Under the pieces are notes generated by a model. That model worked only from the letters and a program-made list of their open reading frames with translations, was not told the DNA's origin and made no database searches. 5,405 nucleotides of DNA from Clostridiales bacterium (GTDB taxonomy: Bacteria > Bacillota > Clostridia > Oscillospirales > Ruminococcaceae): positions 1 to 5,405 of the forward strand of contig JAAZIT010000350.1 of the NCBI GenBank assembly GCA_012800685.1. The letters run 5' to 3'. Of this stretch, positions 1 through 4,882 are shown piece after piece. How positions within the stretch are numbered: position 1 is the first letter of the stretch; each line of letters opens with the position of its first letter. The translations under genes were made by a program, and so were the position numbers.

Positions 1-137
1 AGAAAGTTTAAAAACATTTTTCCGAATTCAAGTATAATTCTACCACTAATGCAAACAATATGATTACAAAACTGACTATTTTTTATAGGCAGTAATAAAA
101 TGTAATTTTCATACCGATTTGTGTGGACTTTTTATTC

Positions 138-145
138 CATACAAA
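138..145 (+). promoter_or_regulatory. Possible sporulation-sigma -10 element upstream of spoVT
   Basis: CATACAAA lies 28 nt before the spoVT start. It resembles the CAT-type -10 elements of sigma-G (CATnnTA) and sigma-E (CATAnnnT), missing one position in each case. A transcript would start near 151-153, just before the ribosome binding site. No convincing -35 element is present at 17-18 bp upstream (116-120 reads GATTT), so this is only a candidate. No good sigma-A promoter was found in 1-173: a TATAAT at 33-38 lacks a properly spaced -35. Confidence 0.2.
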
Positions 146-173
146 GATATGTATAGAAAGGAATTGGTTATTT

Positions 174-716
174 ATGAAAGCAACAGGAATTGTACGTCGT
201 ATTGACGATTTAGGTCGAGTGGTTATACCAAAAGAGATTAGAAGAACAATGCGTATAAGAGAGGGCGATCCTTTAGAAATCTATACTAGCAATGACGGAG
301 AGGTGATTTTTAAAAAGTATTCTCCTATCAATGAGCTTTCTGAAGGGGCTTCACAGGCGGCTGAGGTAATTCAGAAGCTATCAGGAGCACCAGTAGTGGT
401 ATTTGATAGAGACCATGTAGTGGCAGTAGCAGGAGCACAAAAAAAGGAATACAACGAGCGCAGATTAACTCCAGCATTAGAAGAAATACTAGAAAGCCGA
501 AGACCATATATATATTCAGGAGAAGGACAAAATCAAATAATGCCAGTTGAGGGAATAGGAAAGCATGCTATTGCAATTTCACCTATCATTTCATCAGGGG
601 ATATAACTGGTGCAGTGGCAATTTTAGCTGGCGAGAATGGAAGCAAGGCAACAGAACAACAGCTAATGCTCGCACAAGCAGCAGCTATGTTTTTAGGAAA
701 ACAGATAGAAGAATAA
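174..716 (+). CDS. spoVT: Stage V sporulation protein T, AbrB-family transcription regulator
   Basis: This gene encodes a 180-residue DNA-binding regulator. In Bacillus, SpoVT acts in the forespore to tune sigma-G-dependent genes and spore maturation. Residues 1-50 form the AbrB/MazE-type swapped-hairpin domain, with the hallmark stretch KATGIVRRIDDLGRVVIPKE at residues 2-21, then EIRRTMRIREGDPLEI. This region is almost identical to Bacillus subtilis SpoVT from memory. Residues of about 54-178 match the GAF-like ligand/dimerisation domain and are more divergent, with SPI, GDITGAVAI and a C-terminal helix ending FLGKQIEE. The length agrees with the family (about 178 aa). The ATG at 174 is chosen because AAAGGA at 157-162 lies 11 nt upstream and the protein then begins MKATG as in homologues; the in-frame GTG at 123 would add 17 unrelated residues. 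It is followed directly by a terminator, so it appears to end its transcript. Identification is very secure; the sporulation role is from family knowledge. Confidence 0.97.
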   Translation: MKATGIVRRIDDLGRVVIPKEIRRTMRIREGDPLEIYTSNDGEVIFKKYSPINELSEGASQAAEVIQKLSGAPVVVFDRDHVVAVAGAQKKEYNERRLTPALEEILESRRPYIYSGEGQNQIMPVEGIGKHAIAISPIISSGDITGAVAILAGENGSKATEQQLMLAQAAAMFLGKQIEE

Positions 717-720
717 TCTT

Positions 721-760
721 AAATTTCAAGCCGTAAGCTTTGTCTTGTGGCTTGAAATTT
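721..760 (+). terminator. Intrinsic terminator after spoVT
   Basis: A perfect 12-bp inverted repeat (arms 721-732 and 749-760, AAATTTCAAGCC/GGCTTGAAATTT) starts 4 nt after the spoVT stop codon. The pairing can continue inward with two G-U pairs and an AAG/CTT helix, giving a stem of about 17 bp with a 6-nt loop at 738-743. The arm ends in TTT and the downstream tract (TTTTTGAATATTTTT) is T-rich but interrupted by GAATA, so termination may be less tight than at the other hairpins in this window. Confidence 0.8.
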
Positions 761-888
761 TTGAATATTTTTAAGAGATTTGGAGTTTTTTAAGTTTGAA
801 TATTCATTATTTATGATAATTATAATTAGTTTTGGATAATATGCTTTATTTTTGCAGGAACAGGGAATAAGATTTTTACATTTTACTA

Positions 889-917
889 TTGCAAATAAGC
901 ACGATATTTGTTATAAT
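889..917 (+). promoter_or_regulatory. Sigma-A promoter for ilvE (extended -10)
   Basis: The -35 is TTGCAA (889-894), the spacer is exactly 17 bp, and the -10 is a perfect TATAAT (912-917) preceded by TG at 909-910, which makes an extended -10. Transcription would start near 924, giving an ilvE leader of only about 28 nt. That leaves no room for a T-box or leader-peptide attenuator between start site and gene. Any control would have to act at the promoter. The AT-rich stretch 761-888 upstream holds no gene and no clear palindromic operator; a weaker alternative TATAAT at 821-826 has a 19-bp spacer from TTGAAT (796-801). Confidence 0.75.
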
Positions 918-951
918 TATAAGGATAACTAATGAAAGAAGGATTATTCAA

Positions 952-2022
952 ATGGAAATTAGATATGATTTAACAAAAAATCCCAAAGCTAAACCTGCTG
1001 ATGAAAGCCAGCTTGGATTTGGAAAAATTTTTACTGACCATATGTTTATAATGGATTATGAAACTGGAAAAGGATGGCATGATGCGAGAATTGTTCCTTT
1101 TGGTGATATTTCACTTTCTCCTGCGGCTATGTGTCTTCATTACGGACAAGAGATATTTGAGGGACTAAAGGCTTATAGAACAAAAGATGGAAATATTCAG
1201 ATGTTTAGACCTGACGAAAACTTTAAGAGAATGAACGTTTCAGCTGAAAGAATGGTTATTCCTCAAATTGATGAGAAATTTTGCGAGAAAGCACTAGAAG
1301 AGCTGATAAAAATTGAAAAAGATTGGGTTCCTCATTCTGAGGGTTCTTCGCTTTACATAAGACCATTTATTTTCGCCTGTGATCCATTTGTTGGTGTAAG
1401 ACCATCTGATAAGTATATGTTTATGATTATACTTTCACCATCAGGTGCTTATTATTCAACTGGGCTTAACCCTGTTAAAATTTATGTTGAACAGAAGTAT
1501 GTAAGAGCTGTAAGAGGTGGTACTGGCTTTGCTAAGACTGCTGCTAACTATGCTATTTCACTTGCTGGACAAGATGAAGCCCACAAGCAGGATTATGAGC
1601 AGGTTTTATGGCTTGACGGTGTTGAGCAGAAGTACATTGAAGAAGTTGGGGCAATGAATATATTCTTTGTTATTGACAATGAAATTATTACTCCATCATT
1701 ATTAACAGGCTCTGTACTCCCAGGTATCACTAGAAAATCAGCAATTGAGGTTTGCAAGAGCAAGGGCTACAAGGTTACCGAAAGAAAAATTTCAATAGAT
1801 GAAATTGCAGAAGCATATAATGCTGGAAAAATTCAAGAAATATTTGGAACAGGTACAGCAGCAGTTATTTCACCTGTAGGACACCTAAAATGGGGCGATA
1901 TGATTATGACTATCAATAACAACGAAATTGGTGAGATTTCTCAAATGCTTTATGATACATTGACAGGTATCCAATTTGGAAAGCTTCCAGACGAGTTTGG
2001 CTGGGTTTTTCCAGTTAAATAG
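952..2022 (+). CDS. ilvE: Branched-chain amino acid aminotransferase (fold-type IV, PLP-dependent)
   Basis: This gene encodes a 356-residue cytoplasmic PLP enzyme that interconverts Leu, Ile and Val with their 2-oxo acids, using 2-oxoglutarate/glutamate: the last step of branched-chain amino acid synthesis or the first of breakdown. It matches the longer, eukaryote-like class of branched-chain aminotransferases. GGTGFAKTAANY (about residues 189-200) carries the PLP lysine K195, corresponding to the GGTGDCKMGGNY lysine of mammalian enzymes. Other landmarks are YGQEIFEGLKAYR near 64-76, YIRPFIF near 135-141, the class IV signature EEVGAMNIFFV (230-240), GSVLPGITR (253-261) and FGTGTAAVISPV (298-309). 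The length is normal and no key residue is missing. The ATG at 952 has AAGAAGGA at 936-943, 8 nt upstream; an upstream in-frame TTG at 889 falls inside the -35 box and is rejected. No other ilv or leu genes flank it, so biosynthetic and catabolic roles cannot be separated. Confidence 0.95.
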   Translation: MEIRYDLTKNPKAKPADESQLGFGKIFTDHMFIMDYETGKGWHDARIVPFGDISLSPAAMCLHYGQEIFEGLKAYRTKDGNIQMFRPDENFKRMNVSAERMVIPQIDEKFCEKALEELIKIEKDWVPHSEGSSLYIRPFIFACDPFVGVRPSDKYMFMIILSPSGAYYSTGLNPVKIYVEQKYVRAVRGGTGFAKTAANYAISLAGQDEAHKQDYEQVLWLDGVEQKYIEEVGAMNIFFVIDNEIITPSLLTGSVLPGITRKSAIEVCKSKGYKVTERKISIDEIAEAYNAGKIQEIFGTGTAAVISPVGHLKWGDMIMTINNNEIGEISQMLYDTLTGIQFGKLPDEFGWVFPVK

Positions 2023-2112
2023 TTAAAGTTTATAGCAAATTTTTGAACAAGTCCAAATTGTGCAGAAAGTACAAAGAACTCTTTAGGAAAAATAATATTT
2101 ATAAATCATTAT

Positions 2113-2149
2113 ACTGGCATCTCTTTTATAGAGGTGCCAGTTTTATTTT
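2113..2149 (+). terminator. Intrinsic terminator after ilvE
   Basis: An 11-bp GC-containing stem (2113-2123 ACTGGCATCTC with 2131-2141 GAGGTGCCAGT, one G-U pair) with a 7-nt loop is followed at once by TTTATTTTT. It is a textbook rho-independent terminator about 90 nt after the ilvE stop. The 2023-2112 stretch before it holds no gene or recognisable signal. Confidence 0.92.
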
Positions 2150-2211
2150 TAAGATAAAATTTAGACATGCTTTTAAAAACTGATTGGAATTTAAAGCTTA
2201 AACGACTAAAC

Positions 2212-2246
2212 AAAAAACACCATTTCGAGTTAAAATCGAAATGGTG
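2212..2246 (-). terminator. Intrinsic terminator for the lipid kinase gene
   Basis: A perfect 11-bp stem (2218-2228 CACCATTTCGA with 2236-2246 TCGAAATGGTG, 7-nt loop) is preceded on the plus strand by six A residues (2212-2217). Read on the minus strand, this is a hairpin followed by TTTTTT. It lies about 70 nt beyond the stop of the minus-strand gene and faces the ilvE terminator, so the two convergent transcripts are each stopped before colliding. Confidence 0.9.
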
Positions 2247-2315
2247 GTAATATTATATTTGTGTTTCTGTATGTTAATTATTTTAGCACACTAGAAACTA
2301 TTTTTTATTAAATAT

Positions 2316-3287
2316 TTATTTTTTAGTTTTGCCTTTGGCTGGAGCGTCTTTATTTGTTTGCTGATTTGGGAGCCCCTGCTCACTTAGTTCAAAAAGGTCG
2401 TCGTTATCAACAATAATATTTAATGCCTGCTTGTGATTGATAATTTCAACAATTTGGTGTATTCCACCATTTTCTCCATCTAATGTCCACGCAACTTCCT
2501 GCTCACAAATAAATTTAACCTTTGAGGATTTAAATGTATAGAAATGATCAGAGGTTAAATCCTTTCGGAGAAGACAGTTTATAATGCTATTTAACTCAAG
2601 TGGTGAGTTAGGCATTTTAATAAGGGTTACCTCAAAAAGCCCATCGTCGAGGACAACGCCTTTTGCGACTAGGTTATTAAGACCACATATTGAGACAGTA
2701 TTAGAAATAAGTCCCACAAGAAAATCATCTCTGTATGCTTCACCATCGTGTTCAACTGTGATATTATATGCCTCCATTGTTTTAATGTGCTTTACTGCTT
2801 CCATAAGATAAGCTAGATGTCCAAAAAGGTTTTTTGTAATTTGAGATGTGGTATAAGGTACCTCAGTAAATGCACCAAACGCTGCTACATAGCAGAAATA
2901 TTCGCCATTAAGGGACCCGACATCATATGCAAATGAAGTTCCAGTGATAATGTTTTCAGCAGCTTTTAGTATATTTTTAGGAATTTCAAAGCTGTGTGCG
3001 AAGTCGTTAGTTGTTCCAGTTGGAATATATCCAATAGGAACATTGTGTTTTCCGTCCATTAGTCCTTTTATTGATTCGTTTAGTGTGCCGTCACCACCAG
3101 AAGTAACAATTAAATCATACCCACCAGCATTCTTTAAAATCATTCTATAACCATCAAGTCTTTCTTGAGTTGGATAAGTAGTTACTTCATAATCATTTTT
3201 GGTAAACAAATCAATAATATTAAAAAGATTGGATTTAACCGCACCTTTACCGGCATTTGGATTAAAAACAAAGAGTAGTTTTTTCAT
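2316..3287 (-). CDS. Diacylglycerol/lipid kinase family protein (DagK/YegS/BmrU type)
   Basis: This gene encodes a 323-residue soluble or membrane-peripheral lipid kinase that probably phosphorylates diacylglycerol or a related lipid with ATP. Soluble DgkB enzymes of Gram-positives return diacylglycerol from lipoteichoic acid synthesis to the phospholipid pathway. The N-terminal NAD-kinase/DAGK catalytic fold starts MKKLLFVFNPNAGKG and holds GGDGTLNE (64-71) for nucleotide binding and PTGTTNDF (89-96). The C-terminal beta-sandwich holds DDGLFEV (214-220) and LDGE (269-272). D66, D95, D123, D215 and E272 appear to match the metal-site and catalytic-base residues of Staphylococcus DgkB, so the enzyme looks active. 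After about residue 300 there is a hydrophilic tail ending in a lysine-rich run. The ATG at 3287 has AGGTG at 3294-3298, 6 nt away. The family is secure; the exact lipid substrate is not, since several paralogues share these motifs, so no symbol is given. Confidence 0.93.
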   Translation of the reverse strand: MKKLLFVFNPNAGKGAVKSNLFNIIDLFTKNDYEVTTYPTQERLDGYRMILKNAGGYDLIVTSGGDGTLNESIKGLMDGKHNVPIGYIPTGTTNDFAHSFEIPKNILKAAENIITGTSFAYDVGSLNGEYFCYVAAFGAFTEVPYTTSQITKNLFGHLAYLMEAVKHIKTMEAYNITVEHDGEAYRDDFLVGLISNTVSICGLNNLVAKGVVLDDGLFEVTLIKMPNSPLELNSIINCLLRKDLTSDHFYTFKSSKVKFICEQEVAWTLDGENGGIHQIVEIINHKQALNIIVDNDDLFELSEQGLPNQQTNKDAPAKGKTKK

Positions 3288-3332
3288 AATTTACACCTAT
3301 TTATAAGTTGATTATTTTTTCATATTATTTAT

Positions 3333-3361
3333 ATTGTATAATGTTTGCAAATAATTGTCAA
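3333..3361 (-). promoter_or_regulatory. Near-consensus sigma-A promoter for the lipid kinase gene
   Basis: On the minus strand, TTGACA (3361-3356) is followed by a 17-bp spacer and TACAAT (3338-3333). This is a perfect -35 and five of six matches in the -10. Transcription would begin near 3326 and give a leader of about 39 nt carrying the AGGTG ribosome binding site. It lies back to back with the plus-strand promoter of the TPR gene; the two -35 boxes are 36 bp apart. Confidence 0.85.
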
Positions 3362-3382
3362 GCAAATTGTGATAAAACAAAA

Positions 3383-3400
3383 AGCTGTTTTTAGCTGTTT
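3383..3400 (+). repeat. Tandem AGCTGTTT direct repeat between divergent promoters
   Basis: AGCTGTTT occurs at 3383-3390 and again at 3393-3400, a 10-bp period or about one helical turn. The second copy runs into the -35 box of the rightward promoter (3398-3403). AAAACA at 3374-3379 also mirrors TGTTTT at 3386-3391. The placement fits a regulator binding site controlling the TPR gene, but in such AT-rich DNA chance is possible. Confidence 0.4.
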
Positions 3401-3426
3401 ACAACTAGTCTTTTTTATGGTAAGAT
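3398..3426 (+). promoter_or_regulatory. Sigma-A promoter for the TPR membrane protein gene (extended -10)
   Basis: TTTACA (3398-3403), a 17-bp spacer and TAAGAT (3421-3426), with TG at 3418-3419 one base before the -10, form a good extended -10 promoter. The predicted start is around 3432-3434, which overlaps the AGGTGA ribosome binding site at 3432-3437. The leader would be only about 10 nt. Confidence 0.7.
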
Positions 3427-3431
3427 AGTAC

Positions 3432-3437
3432 AGGTGA
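3432..3437 (+). promoter_or_regulatory. Ribosome binding site deciding the ATG start at 3443
   Basis: AGGTGA at 3432-3437 ends 5 nt before the ATG at 3443. This selects that ATG over the in-frame GTG at 3434, which lies inside the ribosome binding site itself. Confidence 0.7.
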
Positions 3438-3442
3438 TAGAT

Positions 3443-4264
3443 ATGAATAAAATTAAGAAAGCCATGGGATATTTTACACGATTTTTTTATAATGCATTAA
3501 TACTTATTGTGGTGATGATGCTAGTGACTGGTATTGTCCTGATAAATAATGGTATGAATATTAAAAAGGTACCCTTTATTTTAATTATGGAATTAGGTGT
3601 AGTATTCCTTGTATATAGTATATCGGTATTGGTAGTGTTGACAATAAATAATAAGCGTAAAAAAAATGTGTCAGATATGTTGGATTCTCAAGGATATAGT
3701 GACGAGTATTTTAGTATGCTTAAAAAATATGTGGATAAATCTAGTGAAAAGAATAAGGCTATGGCTATGATTTCTCTGGCTGGGGAGCTTAGTGATGCTG
3801 GAAAAAGCAAAGAAGCAATTAGTGTCTTAAAACAGATTAGTTTAGTCGGTGCTACTGATGAGGTAATTGCTGATTATTATAATGCCTATATTTATATCTT
3901 AATTATGGGCGGGGATTTAGAAAATGCTGAAATTGCATATGGCGCTGGAAGAAAATTTTTAGATATGTATAAAGATAAAAAGTCAAATGGAGCTGCAATT
4001 CTACATACTTTAGGGGTTTTAGAATACGCTAGAGGAAACCTTCCAAAGGCTGAAAATCTATTTATATTAGCTAAAGCTAGATCAAAGCACCAAGACGTTG
4101 AAAATACCTGTAATATGTTTTTAGCACTTATTTATCTAAAAACTGGAAGACTTATTTATGCTAAAAAAATTACTGCTGATACTATTCCTAATATAAAAAA
4201 TCCAAGGCAAAAGCAAGATATTATAAAACTAATGAAGCTTGTTGAAAGTGCTTATGGACTTTAG
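3443..4264 (+). CDS. Uncharacterised membrane-anchored TPR-like protein
   Basis: I do not recognise a named family for this 273-residue protein. It begins with a basic segment (MNKIKKAMGYFTR), followed by two hydrophobic helices at about residues 17-36 and 44-68, joined by a short loop (NNGMNIKK), then a basic stop NNKRKK (69-74). The positive-inside rule puts both ends in the cytoplasm. The remaining 200 residues are helical with four TPR-like units: about 105-133 (AGELSDAGKSKEAISVLKQI), 143-172 (GGDLENAEIAYGAGR), 184-212 (LGVLEYARGNLPKAENLFILA) and 221-250 (ALIYLKTGRLIYAKKI), with the usual G-x-x-x-x-A spacing in the second helices. TPR arrays normally bind partner proteins, so this is probably a membrane scaffold or adaptor; its partner is unknown. 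It has its own promoter, is divergent from the lipid kinase gene, and lies 62 nt before the PF06695 gene with no hairpin between, so the two may be co-transcribed. Coding is supported by a good ribosome binding site and coherent protein architecture. Confidence 0.88.
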   Translation: MNKIKKAMGYFTRFFYNALILIVVMMLVTGIVLINNGMNIKKVPFILIMELGVVFLVYSISVLVVLTINNKRKKNVSDMLDSQGYSDEYFSMLKKYVDKSSEKNKAMAMISLAGELSDAGKSKEAISVLKQISLVGATDEVIADYYNAYIYILIMGGDLENAEIAYGAGRKFLDMYKDKKSNGAAILHTLGVLEYARGNLPKAENLFILAKARSKHQDVENTCNMFLALIYLKTGRLIYAKKITADTIPNIKNPRQKQDIIKLMKLVESAYGL

Positions 4265-4326
4265 TGGAATGTGTGTTATCAATTAAAATACAAAAATAAG
4301 ATTTTACATTAGAAAGGAAGTAAAAT

Positions 4327-4830
4327 ATGCAAGATGCACTAATAAATTGGTTTACCACTAACCTTAGCTGGTTACCTAGAGAGGCAGTGGCATTTATCAT
4401 TTCCATGGTACCAATTTTAGAATTAAGAGGGGGACTTATAGCGGCGGCTTTGCTGGATATAAAGTATATTCCTGCACTTTTAATCTGTGTTATTGGAAAT
4501 ACTATACCAATTCCTTTTATACTTTTATTTATAAACAAAATTTTTGAGCTTATGAAAAAAACCAAAATTTTTAAAGGTCTAGTTGAAAAGATTGAAAATA
4601 AGGCAATGAGTAAAAGTGACAAAATTAAAAAATATGAGTTTTGGGGACTTTTAATATTTGTTGGAATCCCACTCCCTGGAACAGGCGCATGGACTGGGGC
4701 GTTAATTGCGGCGCTAATGAGAATTAAGCTTAAAAAGGCTGTTCCAGCAATAGGCTGTGGCGTGCTTTTGGCTGCGGCAATAATGTCAGTAATTACATAC
4801 TTTATACCGTTTTTAATAAGAACATTTTAA
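4327..4830 (+). CDS. COG2426 / PF06695 'small multidrug export' family membrane protein
   Basis: This 167-residue polytopic membrane protein matches COG2426 (Pfam Sm_multidrug_ex); the drug-export name is historical and its function is not established. Hydrophobic segments lie at about residues 20-44, 47-74, 104-131 and 138-162, separated by a basic, amphipathic cytoplasmic-looking stretch at 75-103. The two family landmarks are visible: PILELRGGL (29-37) and PLPGTGAWTG (115-124). The segments after them resemble each other (36-46 and 124-134 share six of eleven residues), which points to an internal duplication with two re-entrant hairpins, as in the DedA/VTT fold. The ATG at 4327 has AGAAAGGAAG at 4311-4320, about 8 nt upstream. 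Only a poor promoter candidate exists in the 62-nt gap (TTGAAA 4242-4247 with TGGAAT 4265-4270), so read-through from the TPR gene is likely. Family assignment is from sequence recognition; lipid or polyprenyl-phosphate transport is only a hypothesis. Confidence 0.92.
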   Translation: MQDALINWFTTNLSWLPREAVAFIISMVPILELRGGLIAAALLDIKYIPALLICVIGNTIPIPFILLFINKIFELMKKTKIFKGLVEKIENKAMSKSDKIKKYEFWGLLIFVGIPLPGTGAWTGALIAALMRIKLKKAVPAIGCGVLLAAAIMSVITYFIPFLIRTF

Positions 4831-4833
4831 TAA

Positions 4834-4867
4834 AAAAGCTTTCAACATTTTTAAGTTGAAAGCTTTT
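4834..4867. terminator. Bidirectional intrinsic terminator between PF06695 gene and murD
   Basis: A perfect 13-bp stem (4834-4846 AAAAGCTTTCAAC with 4855-4867) has an 8-nt loop. On the plus strand it is followed by TTTTATTATTTTT; on the minus strand by TTTTTTATT. It starts 3 nt after the plus-strand stop codon and lies 16 nt beyond the minus-strand stop, so it can serve both convergent genes. Confidence 0.9.
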
Positions 4868-4882
4868 ATTATTTTTGTAATT

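Noticed and set aside
1..63. Possible end of an upstream gene (open plus frames ending at 37 or 63), or a leftward promoter (TTGTTT 58-53, TATACT 36-31, 16-bp spacer)
   Set aside because: The stretch is too short to show any recognisable protein, and the leftward promoter would leave under 10 nt before a weak ATG at 17. Neither can be supported from this window.
60..95. 11-codon open frame (ATG at 60) upstream of spoVT
   Set aside because: It has no Shine-Dalgarno sequence and no sign of a regulatory leader peptide, such as runs of a single codon.
123..173. N-terminal extension of spoVT from a GTG at 123
   Set aside because: The ribosome binding site at 157-162 serves the ATG at 174, and all known SpoVT proteins begin at MKATG.
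761..888. Riboswitch, T-box or small RNA between spoVT and ilvE
   Set aside because: The stretch is AT-rich with no T-box consensus, no GC-rich helices and no terminator/antiterminator pair; most of it lies upstream of the ilvE promoter.
889..951. N-terminal extension of ilvE from a TTG at 889
   Set aside because: It overlaps the -35 box and upstream half of the promoter, adds residues unlike the family, and the ATG at 952 has a good ribosome binding site.
2584..3150. Two plus-strand open frames (2584-2811 and 2944-3150) opposite the lipid kinase gene
   Set aside because: Both lie wholly inside a well-supported gene on the other strand, have no convincing ribosome binding site and give no recognisable protein.
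4221..4622. Minus-strand open frame of 133 codons
   Set aside because: It overlaps the ends of two real plus-strand genes and their intergenic region; its hydrophobic translation is an antisense shadow of membrane-protein codons.
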